A stretch of 24,897 nt of DNA from Candidatus Dormiibacter sp. (GTDB taxonomy: Bacteria > Chloroflexota > Dormibacteria > UBA8260). Positions within the stretch are counted from its first letter, which is position 1; every line of letters starts with the position of its first letter. Positions 22,966 to 24,897 of this stretch are shown here, piece by piece. Position numbers and translations under genes: made by a program. Under the pieces are notes generated by a model. The model was not told where the DNA came from, made no database searches, and saw only the letters and a program-made list of their open reading frames with translations. The stretch spans positions 1 through 24,897 of the forward strand of contig JANWHI010000051.1 in the NCBI GenBank assembly GCA_025450495.1, given 5' to 3'.

Positions 22966-24732
22966 TCAACTCCCCGCGCGGGGCATCCTCCAGACATCGA
23001 CCCCGAGCTCGTGCTCGGGCGCAACGCCGGCCAGCCAGGTGGCGAACTGTATGGCAGCGCTGTTCGAGCCGGATTGGAACGGGCCCACCACGATGAGGCT
23101 GACGCCACGACCCCGGAGGTCCGACAGCATCGTGTCGCGAACGGCCGCAGTGCGTGGGATCGGCGAAACAGCGTTCAGCGAGACGTTGTAGGACTCGGCG
23201 GTGACCGCTGTCCCGGTCCCGCCGACCGTAGCGGTGCCGTCCGGACCGACGATGTAGATGTAGCCGCCGACCATCGAATAGCTGTAGCCCGCCTCGGCCT
23301 GCCACAGCATGGGATTGGCGATCGGCTCCTCGGCTGGGTATGGCAGCACGAGCACGGTTCGGCCATCGAGCAAAGCGTGACCGGTGGCGGACGTGAAGAG
23401 CGCCGGCGCGGTCGCAGCGGTGGCGCCAAGCGGCAGCACAGGAAGCAGCGACGCCCCGGCGACAACCACGGCAAGGCCGGCCCGAAGCCGCGAGTGCCCG
23501 CGGCGCACATGGCGCTCGATGAACACAGCGATCATCAACGCCACGCCCAGGTCGACGAAGACCGACATCCTCTCGGTGAGCACATTGCTGAGGATCGGCA
23601 GCCGGGACACAAGCAGCCACGGCAGCGGAATGGGGGTGATCTGGCCGCCGACATGGAGGTGAGCGCCGAGGCTGAGCACCAGCATGCACGCGGTGGCAAT
23701 CGCGATGACGCGCATGATCGAATCCCGGCGGTCGAGCCAGATCGCAACACCGCACAGAGCGATCACCGGCACGCCGAGGAAGCCCGTCCACTCCTCCGGG
23801 TCGCGCACCGCGGCGGCGGTGAGACCCGTGAGGAAGGTCGGTGAGAGCAGGTTCTCCTTGGTCGGAATCACCAGGTTGGCGAGGTCTGTCGCGCGCGCGG
23901 CCGGTGCACCGATCACCGTGTTGAGCGGGATCGCGTGGGGGCCGAACAACTGGAACCAGAGCGGGTAGCCGCAGAGCACCAGCGCAACCGCGGCGGCCAC
24001 CGCCAAGCCGCGGAGCACGTGACCTGCGGACGATCGCACCGCGCTGCGATGAGTTGCCGCAAGCACCGCCACGACGGCGCCCGCGGCGATCAGCGTGGTC
24101 AGCATCAACTCGGACGAGAGGGCAAACTCGAGGCCGCAGGCAGCGCCGATCAGAGCGCCCACCCGGCTCGCCGGGTAGCGCCGTCGCACCACCAGCTCGT
24201 CCACGAGGATGAGCAGCAGCGCGATCCTGAAGCAGCCGGCCAGGTGCAGCTGGCCGAGCAGGTGACCGGTGATGAAGGGGCTGAACACGAAGATCGCACC
24301 GGCGACGAATGCCGGGACAGCGCCAGCGCGTGCGCAGCGGCGGGCCAACAGGAAGACTGCGAACCCGTCAAGGGCCAGCGCCAGCGTCACCGCGACGTTG
24401 TAGGCCACGACAGGTCCCCACGCGGCGACGACTGGAGACATCAGGATTCCCCACGGCGTGATCGCCGGGCCCCAGAGAAGGTTGACGCCTGTAGGGGGAT
24501 TGATCACCGCTGACTGCAACAGGCTCTCGCCGTGGCCGAGCGCATGAGCCGGCCAGCCGAGAAACCACATGTCCATCAGGGCGTCGCCGCCCGAGCCCGG
24601 GTATGTGTGAGCCGGGTTGAGCCACGCGGGGAACACGTAGGCGATGGCCAGGATCAGGAAGGCAAGTGCAGCGAGGACCGTCGGTGACCCGCGGAGACGT
24701 CGCGCTGCGCTGGACACGCGCGGACCATACAC
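22966..24732 (-). CDS. Polytopic membrane protein, GT-C glycosyltransferase-like layout
   Basis: I do not recognise a named family. The protein (588 aa from GTG 24732) has about eleven hydrophobic helices followed by a soluble C-terminal domain of roughly 110 residues. The first helix (VLAALAFLILAIAYVFPAWL) leads to an extracytoplasmic loop with TYPGSGGDALMDMWFLGW, whose acidic residues match the position of the catalytic Asp in GT-C enzymes that use polyprenyl-linked sugars. Other notable segments are INPPTGVNLLWGP, YNVAVTLALALDGFAVFLLARR and FSPFITGHLLGQLHLA. Start is uncertain: ATG 24765 would overlap the rnpB promoter, and GTG 24717 is also possible. It ends 165 bp upstream of the mraZ GTG. 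A role in cell-envelope glycan assembly is inference from layout only. Confidence 0.72.
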   Translation of the reverse strand: MYGPRVSSAARRLRGSPTVLAALAFLILAIAYVFPAWLNPAHTYPGSGGDALMDMWFLGWPAHALGHGESLLQSAVINPPTGVNLLWGPAITPWGILMSPVVAAWGPVVAYNVAVTLALALDGFAVFLLARRCARAGAVPAFVAGAIFVFSPFITGHLLGQLHLAGCFRIALLLILVDELVVRRRYPASRVGALIGAACGLEFALSSELMLTTLIAAGAVVAVLAATHRSAVRSSAGHVLRGLAVAAAVALVLCGYPLWFQLFGPHAIPLNTVIGAPAARATDLANLVIPTKENLLSPTFLTGLTAAAVRDPEEWTGFLGVPVIALCGVAIWLDRRDSIMRVIAIATACMLVLSLGAHLHVGGQITPIPLPWLLVSRLPILSNVLTERMSVFVDLGVALMIAVFIERHVRRGHSRLRAGLAVVVAGASLLPVLPLGATAATAPALFTSATGHALLDGRTVLVLPYPAEEPIANPMLWQAEAGYSYSMVGGYIYIVGPDGTATVGGTGTAVTAESYNVSLNAVSPIPRTAAVRDTMLSDLRGRGVSLIVVGPFQSGSNSAAIQFATWLAGVAPEHELGVDVWRMPRAGS

Positions 24733-24759
24733 CGGGATTCGCCGCCCCGCCGACGGGGT

Positions 24760-24765
24760 TACCAT
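24760..24765 (+). promoter_or_regulatory. rnpB: Possible -10 box of rnpB
   Basis: TACCAT fits TAnnnT and lies six to seven bases before the estimated 5' end of the RNase P RNA. The -35 region is poor (TTCGCC at 24738-24743). A CCCCG/CGGGG dyad (24745-24758) occupies the spacer. Confidence 0.35.
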
Positions 24766-24770
24766 CAGCT

Positions 24771-24897
24771 GGCAAGCCGGCCGGACGGCCGCGGGCGCTC
24801 GTCGTCCGAGGAAAGTCCGGGCTCCACAGAGCAGGGCGCTGGGCAACACCCAGTCGGGGTGACCCGAAGGAGAGTGCCACAGAAATGACACAGCCGG
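24771..24897 (+). ncRNA. rnpB: RNase P RNA, bacterial type A-like (5' part, cut by window)
   Basis: RNase P RNA is the catalytic RNA that trims tRNA 5' leaders. The conserved core GAGGAAAGTCCGGGCTCC lies at 24808-24825, followed by ACAGAGCAGGG, a GCTGGGCAACACCCAG hairpin, TCGGGGTGACCCGAAGG and AGTGCCACAGAAA. This is the familiar order of the 5' half of bacterial rnpB. Upstream, GCCGGCCGGACGGCC resembles the P1-P3 region of high-GC bacteria. The 5' end is estimated from homology and the nearby TACCAT; the 3' part is outside the window. It diverges from the membrane protein gene. Confidence 0.93.

Overview
This is a high-GC bacterial chromosome segment carrying a nearly complete dcw (division and cell wall) cluster, read almost entirely on the minus strand. 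From right to left, in the direction of transcription, the order is mraZ, rsmH, ftsL, ftsI, mraY, murD, ftsW, murG, murC, murB, ddl, an alpha/beta hydrolase, a membrane-anchored murF-like ligase, ftsQ, [metF on the plus strand], a zinc-type alcohol dehydrogenase family gene, ftsA, ftsZ, nrdR, yggS, lspA and rluD (cut by the window edge). Frequent GTG/TTG starts, GTGA/ATGA stop-start overlaps, an FtsA plus FtsZ pair and an actinobacterial-looking RNase P RNA suggest a high-GC Terrabacteria lineage (Chloroflexota, Dormibacterota or Actinomycetota side). I cannot place it more precisely without database searches.

The right edge (22966-24897) holds the 5' part of rnpB (RNase P RNA) on the plus strand. 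Diverging from it is a large polytopic membrane protein with GT-C-like layout. Between that protein and mraZ is a 165-bp control region with a readable promoter (TTGACG, 17 bp, TACCTT), three GTGGK repeats at exact 10-bp spacing that match MraZ boxes, and a 6-bp dyad just upstream.

The block 22800-7206 encodes the cytoplasmic route from UDP-MurNAc to lipid II (MurB, MurC, MurD, Ddl, MurF-like, MraY, MurG) together with the septal synthase (FtsW, FtsI, FtsL, FtsQ). Most genes overlap by 4 bases or less, so translation is probably coupled. Departures from the textbook cluster are: murE is absent; murF is moved downstream of ddl and fused to a membrane domain; an alpha/beta hydrolase sits between ddl and murF; the murC product carries Mpl-like N-terminal and central motifs; and ftsI stops at a TAG just before sequence that looks like its normal C-terminus.

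A folate/redox pair interrupts the cluster between ftsQ and ftsA. metF (plus strand) converges on ftsQ with only three bases between stop codons, and an MDR-family dehydrogenase diverges from metF. A 262-bp gap with several inverted repeats then precedes ftsA-ftsZ, followed by nrdR-yggS-lspA-rluD in a tight run. No tRNA, insertion sequence, CRISPR array or phage gene was seen.
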